Positions 55,505 through 64,000 of a DNA stretch of 64,000 nt are shown here, in pieces. The stretch spans positions 229,499,136 to 229,563,135 of the forward strand of contig NC_092875.1 in NCBI RefSeq assembly GCF_028372415.1, in the 5' to 3' direction. Source of the DNA: Notamacropus eugenii (taxonomy: Eukaryota > Chordata > Mammalia > Diprotodontia > Macropodidae). Position 1 is the stretch's first letter, and each line of letters begins with the position of its first letter. A model generated the notes under the pieces. That model had not been told where the DNA came from. It made no database searches and saw only the letters and a program-made list of their open reading frames with translations. A program made the translations under genes and the position numbers.

Positions 55505-55700
55505 TAGTTAGAACAACAGTTCATTAAGTAGTTTGTAAGCTACTATGTGCCAGTCACTGTGCTGGGTGATGAGCATAAATAAACAAAAAAAGGAAATATT
55601 CTCTGTCCCTAAAGAGCTTAAACTCCTTTGGGATAAAACATGTACACAGATAAGTAAATTGAAAACAAGACCATATTGGCTGTTTATTATTGCTTGATTC
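55505..55700 (-). repeat. L2-like 3' end, minus strand
   Basis: 'tactatgtgccagtcactgt', 'gctgggtgatgagcataaat' and 'gtccctaaagagcttaaact' fit the reversed L2 terminus. Confidence 0.7.
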
Positions 55701-55888
55701 ATTTCTTCCTGTGGGGTGGTGGGATACGTAGTTAGGTTTGGCTGCATCTTGGGCTCTGGTTCTAACAGGACATCCAGGTGTTGGCAGTTCCTGAAAGATA
55801 AAATCAAAGTTAAGATCTAGCAGGAATCTTATTTTAACTAAAACTATCTCCACCAATGCCTAGCACAGTATTGTGTGTATAACTAGTA

Positions 55889-56124
55889 AGGCAACTAGGT
55901 GGCACAGTGGATAGAGTGCTGGATCTGCAGTCAGGAAGATCAGAGTTCAAATGCTGTTTCCAGCACTTACTAGTTAGTTGTGTGACCTTGGGCAAATCTC
56001 TTAAGTTCTGTCTACCTCCCTTTCCTCATCAGGAAAATGGGGAAAATAATGGCACCTACATCCCAGGGTTGCTGGGAATTGGAATTTGTATAGAGTTTTG
56101 CAAACCTTAAAGCACTATGTAAAC
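55889..56124 (+). repeat. tRNA-headed SINE with 8-bp flanking repeat
   Basis: A well-preserved copy from 'aggcaactaggtggcacagt' to 'ttgcaaaccttaaagcacta'. aactagta flanks it on both sides (55881-55888 and 56125-56132), a probable target duplication. Confidence 0.85.
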
Positions 56125-56134
56125 AACTAGTACC

Positions 56135-56890
56135 GAAGAAATATTTGCTTAATTGTTGAAATATACAAACTTTATTTCTGTAAATAGAGCATTCTGTTGT
56201 GTATCCTTGTCTCCTTCCTAGTGAAGTGACATCACCTAGAAGAAGATATGAAACTCCTTTTTCCTTCTTTTGAGCCTAGAATGAGCCCTTAACAGCTTTA
56301 TTTTTGCTTCATCTTTTCTAGGTGCTCGAGCAAAAGGCAACTTTCCAGCAAAGACCTAAAAACCTCCATTCCTTTTCCCCTTCTTCCAATTCCACTGCAC
56401 TTGCTTGTTCATTGTTTGGCCTTTTCAACCTCAAATCTCAATTCATCCATCCTTTTCTTAATTTTATAATCCATTCTTCCTACCAGAGTCCCATTCATAG
56501 TGCTTGTTGTTTATCCATTTCCAGAAGGACAAGGGACTCTACAAGGTGTTGTCTTGACTTTGCTTGTGAATTGGATTTCAGTGAAGCAGTCATACAAAGT
56601 AGTCAACTTCACTCTCTCTTCTAGTCATCAAAGTCCAGTGACAGGACAAAGTCAAGCTTACTGGCAACGGCCTGGGATGCAGTGGATGACCTTGGTGTCT
56701 TCCAAGCCCTTGGCACTCTGTAGGGCCTACTTCACAAATGGTTCTAATCCACCCATCCTGCCTGAAAATTCTTTATATGCTTGGGGTATACATTCCCCTA
56801 CCTCACCGATAGGTTTGAGGCATGTCTGTTGATTACCCTCAACCTGGTTTAGCTGGTCTGTTGAGACTACGGTGGGTGTGGCCATTGGGC
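56135..56890. other. Unassigned intronic stretch
   Basis: Contains overlapping plus frames (56322-56624, 56500-56832) without domains. I see no splice-flanked PTPN2 exon. Confidence 0.35.
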
Positions 56891-56894
56891 ATAC

Positions 56895-57210
56895 AGGTTG
56901 TTATTGTTGTGTTTGTCCTTTGTTTTTGAAGAGGACCATGACATCAGAGAAATGATGCCATGACTTGCACTTGACTTTGTTTTGAGAGAAGGAGGGCTGT
57001 GCAAGGTCACTAGACTCCCTTTCTCCTCCTGATCCATCTGGATCCAGTGACCAGAAATTCATCAGGATGACTGGAGACAGCCCAGCATGCAATGGGAGAC
57101 TTTGGCCTTTTAGGTTAAAGCCTTTTCAGGGACTCACTTAAAGTGAGGTAATGCCCATTCAGTGAACAGGCCTCTTTAAAAAGTAGTCAGGGGATGGCCC
57201 CTTTAAACAG
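56895..57210 (-). repeat. LINE-3'-end-like repeat, copy B (inverted)
   Basis: Reverse-complement partner of 1570-1905. 'gtttgtcctttgtttttgaa' is the tail, and the unit ends 'gggatggcccctttaaac'. The minus-strand translation shares SPVILMN, WSLDPDGSG and CKSWHH with copy A. Confidence 0.55.
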
Positions 57211-57348
57211 AAAAGAAAAATAAATACATAAATCAAGCTGGGAGGGGCCTCAGAATCCTCAGGACTGGGCATGCAACAACTTTTTGGAGCCCCGGGTGAG
57301 TGAGGAGTGAGAGTTGGGTGAAGTTGGCCACTAAAGTTGGATGAGCAA

Positions 57349-57350
57349 CC

Positions 57351-57378
<28 letters not shown>
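57349..57378 (+). repeat. (GT)n microsatellite
   Basis: About 14 uninterrupted gt units. Confidence 0.95.
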
Positions 57379-57383
<5 letters not shown>

Positions 57384-57589
57384 CAAATCTTACTTGGGGT
57401 TGATGTGGGGTGCCAAAGGAGGAGAGAGGAGAACTTTATTTCTGTGAACTAATATTTTTTCCCCCTTACTGGTCTTATCTTTTTGGCCAGTTTTCATTCT
57501 GATTGAATTTCTATGGTTTCTTTTAATTACTCAACAAACATTAGATTTACTTTGTGACTTCTTGCCCCAAGATAGGGATAATAATAATA

Positions 57590-57885
57590 GTTTACATTTT
57601 TATAACTTACATTTAGAAATGCTTTACTCATGCCGACTCCAAGTTAGATAGTACAAGTATGTTGGTCATTTTAGAGATGAGGGAACTGAGACTCTAAATT
57701 TCTCTAAGTTTAGTACTTACTCCAAGTTAATAAGTGACAAAGCTGTGACTTCAGTTACTCAGCAGACATTTATTAGCCATCAGCTAAATGCCAAGGGCTA
57801 TGCTAGGTGATGGGGGCACAAATACACAAGTAAGATATCTCCTGCCCTCAGGCAGCTTAAATTATATATACTACCAGGGAGTTGT
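57590..57885 (-). repeat. MIR SINE then L2 3' end, minus strand
   Basis: 57590-57745 is reversed MIR ('agagatgagggaactgagac'). 57750-57885 is the reversed L2 terminus ('gcagacatttattagccatc', 'ctcctgccctcaggcagctt'). Confidence 0.65.
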
Positions 57886-58445
57886 GGTCAGGGAAAAGAA
57901 CTTTGATCTAAACAATCATAGGAATTGTGAGTGGAGATAGAGAGCAGTAAATTGTCAAAATCTTTCCAGTAGCATTGAGAATATTTTATTATTATCCTTG
58001 AACAAAAAGAGAGGTCAAGGTTTTATGGGCATTATGGCAGAGCTTGTTCTGGCTAGGTCCTGGTAGATGACTGGAAGGGATAAAGCATGGTCTTCAGGTC
58101 TGGGGCTGCCTGTAAATATAGGAATGAGGTGTATATTGACTCAGTGACTCATCATCTGGGCAGTGCTATTCCAAGGCTGTTCAAATTGAGTGGTTTAACT
58201 ATCCTGAGGTGTAGAGATGAGAGGGGAGGCCCAGAATTTGAACCTATACTTTCTGATTCTTAAATCCTTGTCAGAACTCTACTAGGTTGCTTAATCTCAG
58301 GTACCATTAATGTTAGCTAACAATCAGCCAATAAGGTTTTATTATAAGGTATGTAAAATATCTGAATATGTCACTGTAATAATAGGTTTTTGCAAAGAAA
58401 AATAGATTTAGATAATAATATGTGTTCTCTAAACTTTAAAAAAAA
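57886..58445. other. Unassigned intronic stretch
   Basis: No recognised features apart from possible MIR traces near 58200. Confidence 0.35.
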
Positions 58446-58449
58446 AAAC

Positions 58450-58860
58450 AAACAGACAGCATAAGGTAAAGAACACTGAATTTGAAATCAAAGGATGTTA
58501 AGTTCACATTCCAGTGTTTCACATACTGCCTGTGTGACCTTAGGCAAGTAACCTTGCTGGGCCTTAGAGCCTCAAGTATTATACCTGATTACTTTCAAGT
58601 CTCAGCTAAAGTCACATCTGCTAATCCCAGGCCTCCTTAATCCTAGTGCCTTTCTTCTGTGACTGTCTCATTTATCATGTAGGTAGAAACAGAGAGATAG
58701 ATATCTGTATGGATATAGATAGATATATACATCTTGTTTGTGCATAGTTTGAATGTTGTCTTTCCCATTAGATCCATGAGTTCCTTGAGAGTGGGGACTG
58801 TTTCTTGCCTTTCTTTATACAGTACCTATAGTTGGTGCTTAATCAATGCTTGTTGTTTCA
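58450..58860 (+). repeat. MIR SINE then L2 3' end, plus strand
   Basis: 58450-58560 holds the MIR head and core ('gtgtgaccttaggcaagtaa'). 58585-58860 is L2 ('caagtctcagctaaagtcac', 'gttccttgagagtggggact', 'ggtgcttaatcaatgcttgt') with an internal gata-rich expansion. Confidence 0.7.
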
Positions 58861-58864
58861 CTAT

Positions 58865-59350
58865 GCAGCCTTCCATGAAGTCTTTCTACCCCTAGACTTT
58901 TTCCACCTTGGATTTCACATAGCACTGAGGAGAAGGAAAAATGCTAATTATTCAGGGAATAATTAGTAATCAGTCCACATAGAGTATGGGAATAAGGAAT
59001 TAATATAAATTAAGTAGAAATGTAGGTTGATGCTATGTTGTTAGTGCTGCTTTCCTTCTCAAATGAAGTTTCAGCGGAGGGTCACTCGTCAAATTGAGGA
59101 CTCAAGGACTTCAGATTTTATCCTGTAGACAGTAGGGCCATTGAAGGTTTTAGTTCTCTGGGATTATGTTTGGTCATTGATGAGAATTCTTAAGTCTTCC
59201 AATAGAATACTGCTGTTCTTGTAGTTGTGCTCACTTTGCTTACGTACAAGTTCATACAAGTCTTCCTAGGTTTCCCTGAAATAGTTCATTTTTACAGGAA
59301 ATACTAGTCCACTAACAGTTCATTATGTTCATATACCATAATTTGTTTAG
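58865..59350. other. Unassigned stretch with L1-like scrap
   Basis: 59240-59345 ('caagttcatacaagtcttcc', 'ttcatataccataatttgtt') resembles a reversed marsupial L1 3' segment. The rest is unassigned. Confidence 0.35.
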
Positions 59351-59354
59351 TCTA

Positions 59355-59565
59355 CTGGTTTCAAACTCAAATAGAAACAGGGACCATAGTTCATATATCA
59401 GGATCCCTGAAGCCCACATATTGACTTCTTTTAAAAAAATAATATTATCCATATTTTATTATATTTATTTTTATTAAATGTTTCCTAATTACATTTTAAT
59501 CTAGTTTAGGCTACACTATAGAATTGTGGGCCAAGTGCGCTGCAGGCCCAGTGTTTGGCATCAGA
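59355..59565 (+). repeat. hAT nonautonomous element (MITE)
   Basis: Starts near 'actggtttcaaactcaaata' and ends 'cccagtgtttggcatcag'. The ends pair as short inverted repeats (tttcaaact versus the reverse of gtttggcatca), around an AT-rich centre. Confidence 0.55.
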
Positions 59566-59779
59566 ATGCATCCCCTTAATTTCTAGTTCTTTGTATGTAA
59601 CAAAGAGAGAAACATTTTTGTACTTATCCTTTTTCCTTTTTCTTTCACCTCTTTGAGAGTATTGATTTTGCCTGATTCACGTCCATGTTCTTCCAAAGGT
59701 CCTCCACAGAGAAACTGTTCAACCTGTGTATCACCAATGCAGTATTCACAGCACTCACAGCAACTATTAATATGCCAGT

Positions 59780-60290
59780 GTAGTTCTGAATCACAAAATA
59801 TAAGACTCTTCACATGGAAGACCAAACCAAAACATTTATTCAAACACAAGAAAGACAAATCCATCATAGCAACAAAGAAATCTATACACAATAACAATGC
59901 AGGAGACACTACCATCCCCATCCCTTCCCTCTGTTAGGTTTCCCACAAACCAGCTCCCTTAAACAACTCACAAATAGGCTCCCTTAAAGAAATCACAAAC
60001 AAGCTCTCCCACTCCTGCCAGTTGCTGCCTGCTCTTTTTTTCCCAGCCCTGACTAGTCTGACCAGCTTTTTCACAGCTCTGCCCCAGCTCTGCCTCTTCC
60101 TGTTACATCCTTCCTGCTCCACCTGTTCAGCAAGCTCCTCCCACCACAGGCTTCATGTGATTCAAACTCATGTGAGTTAGGCTTCCATGTGACTTAAGTA
60201 GGTCACATAGGCCTATTAATGGATCGGAAAGATCTTCCCATTCCATTAAAAATACATTAATTCCATTAAAAATACATTAACCATACAACC
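59780..60290 (-). mobile_element. Probable LTR, minus strand
   Basis: On the minus strand an AATAAA lies within 'tgtttgaataaatgttttgg' (59830-59849). Upstream are GC-richer pyrimidine blocks of the U3 type ('agctctgccccagctctgcc' on plus). Ends are not resolved. A minus frame at 59583-59921 is domainless. Confidence 0.4.
60241..60280 (+). repeat. Perfect 20-bp tandem duplication
   Basis: 'ttccattaaaaatacattaa' occurs twice without a mismatch, implying recent origin. Confidence 0.95.
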
Positions 60291-60299
60291 TGCTGGAGA

Positions 60300-60680
60300 C
60301 CTTCCTCTAGATCTTTTTTTACATCACAAGTGCAAGTGGAACACTCAGGGTGTCCATCTCTTAATCCTTCTTGTCACCTGATTAGCCCACCTTCTTTTCT
60401 TACCATATGTTTCTTCCATAGTATTTCTTATACCACTTCTTGCATCTATGTCATTGTTACAAATAGCCCTGGCCAATTACTGTCCATCTTACATTTCCAC
60501 ATTGCCCTTTGGGTTACCTTCAATTTGGATTTCTTGTATTTTATGGTGCTGCAGGATTTAGTCATAAAGAATCACCATGGGTGATTTTACAACTGTTTTT
60601 AAAGTCGTCATTGTCCTAGGAAGCCGCTTTATCAAAAGCTCTGCTCTTTGTCCTGTTCAATTCTATCCATTTCCAGAGTC
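60300..60680. other. Unassigned intronic stretch
   Basis: No recognised feature. Confidence 0.35.
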
Positions 60681-60683
60681 CAG

Positions 60684-60770
60684 ATCAATGGTCTTCAAAC
60701 TTTTTGATGTTGCCTTATCAGTATTAAAAAAAAACTGAGTACGTGCCCCAATATGAATTAGACATAGGGT
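60684..60770 (+). repeat. hAT-like element end
   Basis: 'caatggtcttcaaacttttt' resembles a Charlie-type terminal repeat. The partner end is not found. Confidence 0.4.
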
Positions 60771-60839
60771 CTAGACATGTGATTTTATTGGTTAAGAAGA
60801 ACTCCTGAGTGAGGAAACTCTATTTTGGCACCTTGTCTT

Positions 60840-60985
60840 TCATTTTAAGACTCTCCGAATCTCTGAGACTGAGGACTCAGAGGTTAAGTGATTTGCCCAG
60901 GGTTACTCAGCCTTGCTTGAACTCAAGGATCTTCCTGACTCTGAGACCAGCATTCTATCAACTGTGCCATGTTTCTTTCATACCC
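60840..60985 (-). repeat. tRNA-type SINE, minus strand
   Basis: 'ggttaagtgatttgcccagg', 'gatcttcctgactctgagac' and 'tctatcaactgtgcc' match the reversed SINE head. Confidence 0.75.
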
Positions 60986-60989
60986 AATA

Positions 60990-61545
60990 AACATACATAA
61001 CTAAGCAAATAAAGTACTAACATGCGTGTTTTAACATACAAAATAGAAATGAAAAAGGTTGAGATGCAGATAATAATGTAAACGTTTTATTTTATGTTAA
61101 TAGTATAAAACTTTTTTGTCCTTGGTAAAAATTATAATAATATTTTTAGTGAAGGAAATGTGATTAAATCTTTCATTGGTTGAGGAAAACCCTTTTTGTG
61201 TGTCCTAGGAGATAAGACAGATTTATACATGTTTGTTAGTAATGAATTTGTTAATTTGATTGGTATAACTAGCCAAATAGATAAAATTTTTTGTATGTTT
61301 TTTATTGAAATATACAATACAATAATCAAATAATAGATCAGAGTAGTCATTGAACTTGACAGTTTTCAGCAGGAGTGATGTTTTTTGGGTGTGTAGTAGT
61401 AATTAATTATATAAAATGCAAAACCAAGCATTCTAATTTCAGCTCATCAGCAAGTTTACACTATCTATTCATTCTTCATTCTTTACGTAGTTTTGCTTAT
61501 TCACGTTTGAATATTTTTGCTATATTTTTGTATGATGCGATAAGG
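60990..61545. other. Unassigned AT-rich intronic stretch
   Basis: No recognised feature. Confidence 0.35.
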
Positions 61546-61549
61546 CCCA

Positions 61550-62014
61550 GATGTGAAAGAGATCATGTCTGATCCTCATGTCAGTGGGGAGCTGCTGGAG
61601 TTTATTGAGTTGGAATATGTCATGGTCAGTTTTATATTTTAGGAAAATCAGTTTAGTTTCTCCTTGAAAGAATAAATGGATTGGGCAGAGCTTTGAGACA
61701 GTCTAGGAAACAATTTTAATATTGAAGTTATGAAAGTCTGTATTAGGCAAAGGCTTGTTATGGAAAGAATGGGACCAAAAGAGAGATGGTATGAAAGCAG
61801 AAATGACACAGTTTGGCAATTAATTGACTATACATGGTAAGTAAGAGTCAGGCATTGAGGAGGATATTCAGGTTGGAATCTTAAAGTGGTGGTGATGTCC
61901 TTGACAATAATAAGAAGGTTAGGAAGAAAGGCTGATTTTCAGGGAAAGAAGATGAATTTGGAAATGTTGAGTTTGAGGTGCTACATATAAATCTTGTGTG
62001 GAGATCCAGCTCAT
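61550..62014 (-). mobile_element. L2-like LINE, minus strand
   Basis: 'ggagctgctggagtttattg', 'aggaaaatcagtttagtttc' and 'ggaaatgttgagtttgaggt' follow reversed L2. It meets a plus-strand L2 head to head near 62015. Confidence 0.65.
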
Positions 62015-62932
62015 GCCCTATAACTGTAGGTATTCCCACAAGGTTTTGTCCTGGGCCCTCATCTCTTCTCCCTCTATACCACCTCACTTGGTGATCTCAA
62101 CAACTCCCGTGGATTCATTTACCATCTTTATGTTGAAAATTCTCAAATCTTAACTATCCTGTCCTAACCTGTTGACTGACCTCCAGTCCCACATCTCCAT
62201 CAGCCTTTCAGACATCTTGAACTGGATGCCCAGTAGATATCTTAAACTCAGCATGTCCAAAACAGAACTCATTTTCTTACCTCCTAATCTCTACCTTCCA
62301 CCCCTAATTTCCTATTGCTGTACAGGGCAACACCATCTTCCTAGTCCCTCAAGTTTGCAACCTAGTTGTCATCCCTCTCATCCTTGACTTACTCATTTTC
62401 TCTCTCCCTGTCTGAATACAATAATCCTTCTCTCTTCTGATATTGCCACCACTCTGGTGCAAGCTTCAAATGTTTCTTCATTCCAATCTATCCTCCATTC
62501 AGCCCCCAAAAGGAGTTTCCTAAAGAGCAGGTCCAATCATGTCACCACTACTAAACAATCTCCAGTGATTCCTTGTCTCTTACAGGATCAAATAGAGAGA
62601 GTCCTCTGTTTGGTGTTCAGAGTCCTTCAGAACCTAGCCCTCTCTTGCCTTTCCAGTCTTCTTGGACCTTACACTCCCCTCTCCCCATATACTCTTTAAT
62701 CTAGTGACTTGGCCTCCTTACTCCTCCATAACACTTCATCCTTTGGCTCCGGGCATTTTCTCTGGCTATCCCCATCCCTGAATGGAATGCTCTTTCTCCT
62801 TATCTCTGCTTCTTGACTTCCCTTAAGTCCCAATTAAAATCCCATCTTCTACAGGAAGTCTTTCCTAGCTTCTTAATGCTAGTGCTTTCTTTCTTTTATT
62901 TTCCATTTATCCTTGTTTGTAGACATTTGTTT
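62015..62932 (+). mobile_element. L2-like LINE, plus strand, left part (split by SINE)
   Basis: RT remnants: 'ttttgtcctgggccctcatc' with [14 protein letters not shown] codons (about 62050-62100), then 'cttaaactcagcatgtccaa'. Further blocks are 'ccaccactctggtgcaagct', 'ctaaagagcaggtccaatca' and 'cccatcttctacaggaagtc'. Frames are broken. It resumes at 63181. Confidence 0.8.
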
Positions 62933-63180
62933 GGGGTAGCTAGGTGGTGCAGTAGATAGAATGCAGGGATTAAGTCAGGAAGACTTACCTTCCTGAGTTC
63001 AGATCTCGCTTTAGATACTAGCTGCATGACCCTTGGCAAGTCACTTAACCCTGTTTGCCTCAGCTTCTTCATCTGTAAAATGAGCTGGAGAAGGAAATAG
63101 CAAACCACTCCAGTATCTTTGTGATGAAAACCCAAATGGGGTCAAAAAATTGGACATGACTGAAATAACTGAACAACAAC
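62933..63180 (+). repeat. tRNA/RTE-tail SINE inserted in L2
   Basis: A full-length SINE of 248 bp from 'gggtagctaggtggtgcagt' to 'taactgaacaacaac'. The duplication is acatttgttt (62923-62932) and acatgtgttt (63181-63190), nine of ten identical. Both flanks are one continuous L2. Confidence 0.92.
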
Positions 63181-63320
63181 ACATGTGTTTACTTTTGTCT
63201 CCCCCATTAGATTGTGAGCTTCTTGAGTGCAGGGGGACTATCTTTTGTCTCTCTTTATATCCCCAATGCTTAGTTGAATGCCTGGCACATAGTAGTTATT
63301 TAATAAATGCTTATTGAGTG
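63181..63320 (+). mobile_element. L2-like LINE, right part and 3' terminus
   Basis: 'tctcccccattagattgtga', 'gcttcttgagtgcaggggga' and 'gcctggcacatagtagttat' complete the L2 split at 62932. Confidence 0.85.
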
Positions 63321-63409
63321 GAGACCACTGGTCTAGACAATAAGATGTGTTATCCACTAGTTTATTTTATATGAATTTTTAGACTAATTTATTTTTTATT
63401 GTATCTCAG

Positions 63410-63600
63410 CCTTGGAATTACAGAATTTTTTTTCACCTGGAAGGGACCTTAGAAATTATCTAGTCCAACTCCTTTGTTTTACAGATTAAATAACTGACAG
63501 GTGACAGTTTAAACAATTGGCCAAATAAGAAATTGTAGATGGCAGAGCTGAGATTTAGATCTGGTGAGTCCTGTGACTCCATATTCATCACCCTTTTCAC
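63410..63600 (-). repeat. MIR3-like SINE, minus strand
   Basis: 'cacctggaagggaccttaga', 'aattatctagtccaactcct' and 'gatggcagagctgagattta' fit reversed MIR3. Confidence 0.75.
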
Positions 63601-64000
63601 AGCATTAACTGCTTCCATTCAGCTTAGTATCACATGTAAAGAAGAGAAATTGGACAAGCATCAAGCAGCTTTACTGCTCAACCGTTGTGCAGGGTATTCC
63701 CTGAGATTTTGGAAAATGCTTTTGATGAGCTTCTCTTTTTTTATGCCTCTCTTAAGCATTAAATAATGAGGATCTCTGAACAGATTTGTATCAGTAGTTA
63801 CAGGAAATTTTGTATAATTTTATCATGAGGAACTATTAGATCTCTTTGTTAAGACTTTTGTTCTTCCAGGGAGCTTTTTTCTTTCTCTTATAATCAGCAA
63901 CTGGTAAATACAATGGGGTCTGGTAATCTCTCACTCTTTCAGTCACTTAGGTGACACTAAAATTATAGTGTGCTGTGGAGGATTTGTGAAAGCCTGCCTG
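63601..64000. other. Unassigned intronic stretch
   Basis: No recognised feature up to the window end. Confidence 0.35.

Larger units (their letters stand above)
40801..64000 (+). other. PTPN2: PTPN2 intron 1 (5' part)
   Basis: The 23 kb after the splice donor contain no sequence I can match to PTPN2 exon 2 (expected to begin with codons for EIRNES), so the intron continues past the window end. It is filled mainly with L2, MIR and tRNA-type SINEs on both strands. Confidence 0.75.

Noticed and set aside
56322..56832. Possible PTPN2 exon near a 'ttttctag' acceptor-like site at 56315
   Set aside because: The translated sequence does not match the EIRNES-starting exon 2 of PTPN2 or any known domain.
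59583..59921. Cysteine-rich 112-codon minus frame
   Set aside because: The CCECCEYC segment is eye-catching but matches no family I know, and the frame overlaps an LTR-like polyadenylation region.

Overview
This is vertebrate nuclear DNA, almost certainly from a marsupial; I cannot say whether American or Australasian. The evidence is the repeat content: L1 copies with a marsupial-type 5' UTR and ORF1, tRNA-headed SINEs whose tail resembles the 3' end of BovB/RTE LINEs, many MIR and L2 relics, and hAT-Charlie elements. The protein-coding content is one exon. A CpG island at about 40.1-41.1 kb carries the TATA-less promoter and first coding exon of PTPN2 (T-cell protein tyrosine phosphatase, TC-PTP), 40732-40800 on the + strand, ending at a GTGAGT splice donor. 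I found no exon 2, so 40801-64000 is read as intron 1 and 1-40100 as intergenic DNA 5' of PTPN2.

The upstream 40 kb is a layered repeat landscape. A degenerate APE-type LINE (minus strand, about 2.9-5.6 kb) is interrupted by an L1 that keeps its 5' end but has lost its 3' end. A 610-bp solo LTR with a perfect 6-bp target duplication is at 21.2 kb. An ORF1-only (HAL1-like) L1 derivative with an intact 362-aa ORF1 and a 16-bp target duplication is at 24.3-26.3 kb. A retro-pseudogene of 7SL RNA is at 30.3 kb and one of RPL23A at 31.3 kb. An autonomous-type but decayed hAT-Charlie transposon (31.7-35.0 kb) lies directly after the RPL23A pseudogene. A second L1 with a complete 5' end and no 3' end (35.55-36.90 kb) sits inside an old MIR about 5 kb before PTPN2 and on the same strand.

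The intron is dominated by L2-like LINE relics, several arranged head to head or nested (49.9-53.0 kb and 61.5-63.3 kb), with MIR and tRNA-type SINEs between them. One SINE (62933-63180) splits an L2 and has a recognisable target duplication.

The most unusual signal is the pair of L1 insertions (4300-5307 minus, 35552-36904 plus). Both have a 5' UTR and partial ORF1, stop inside ORF1 without a poly(A) tail, and are flanked by 14-15 bp target duplications. This reverses the usual L1 truncation pattern, and the younger copy leaves a promoter-bearing L1 fragment with no terminator upstream of PTPN2. Repeat family names come from recognition by eye, and most repeat boundaries are approximate unless a target duplication is given.
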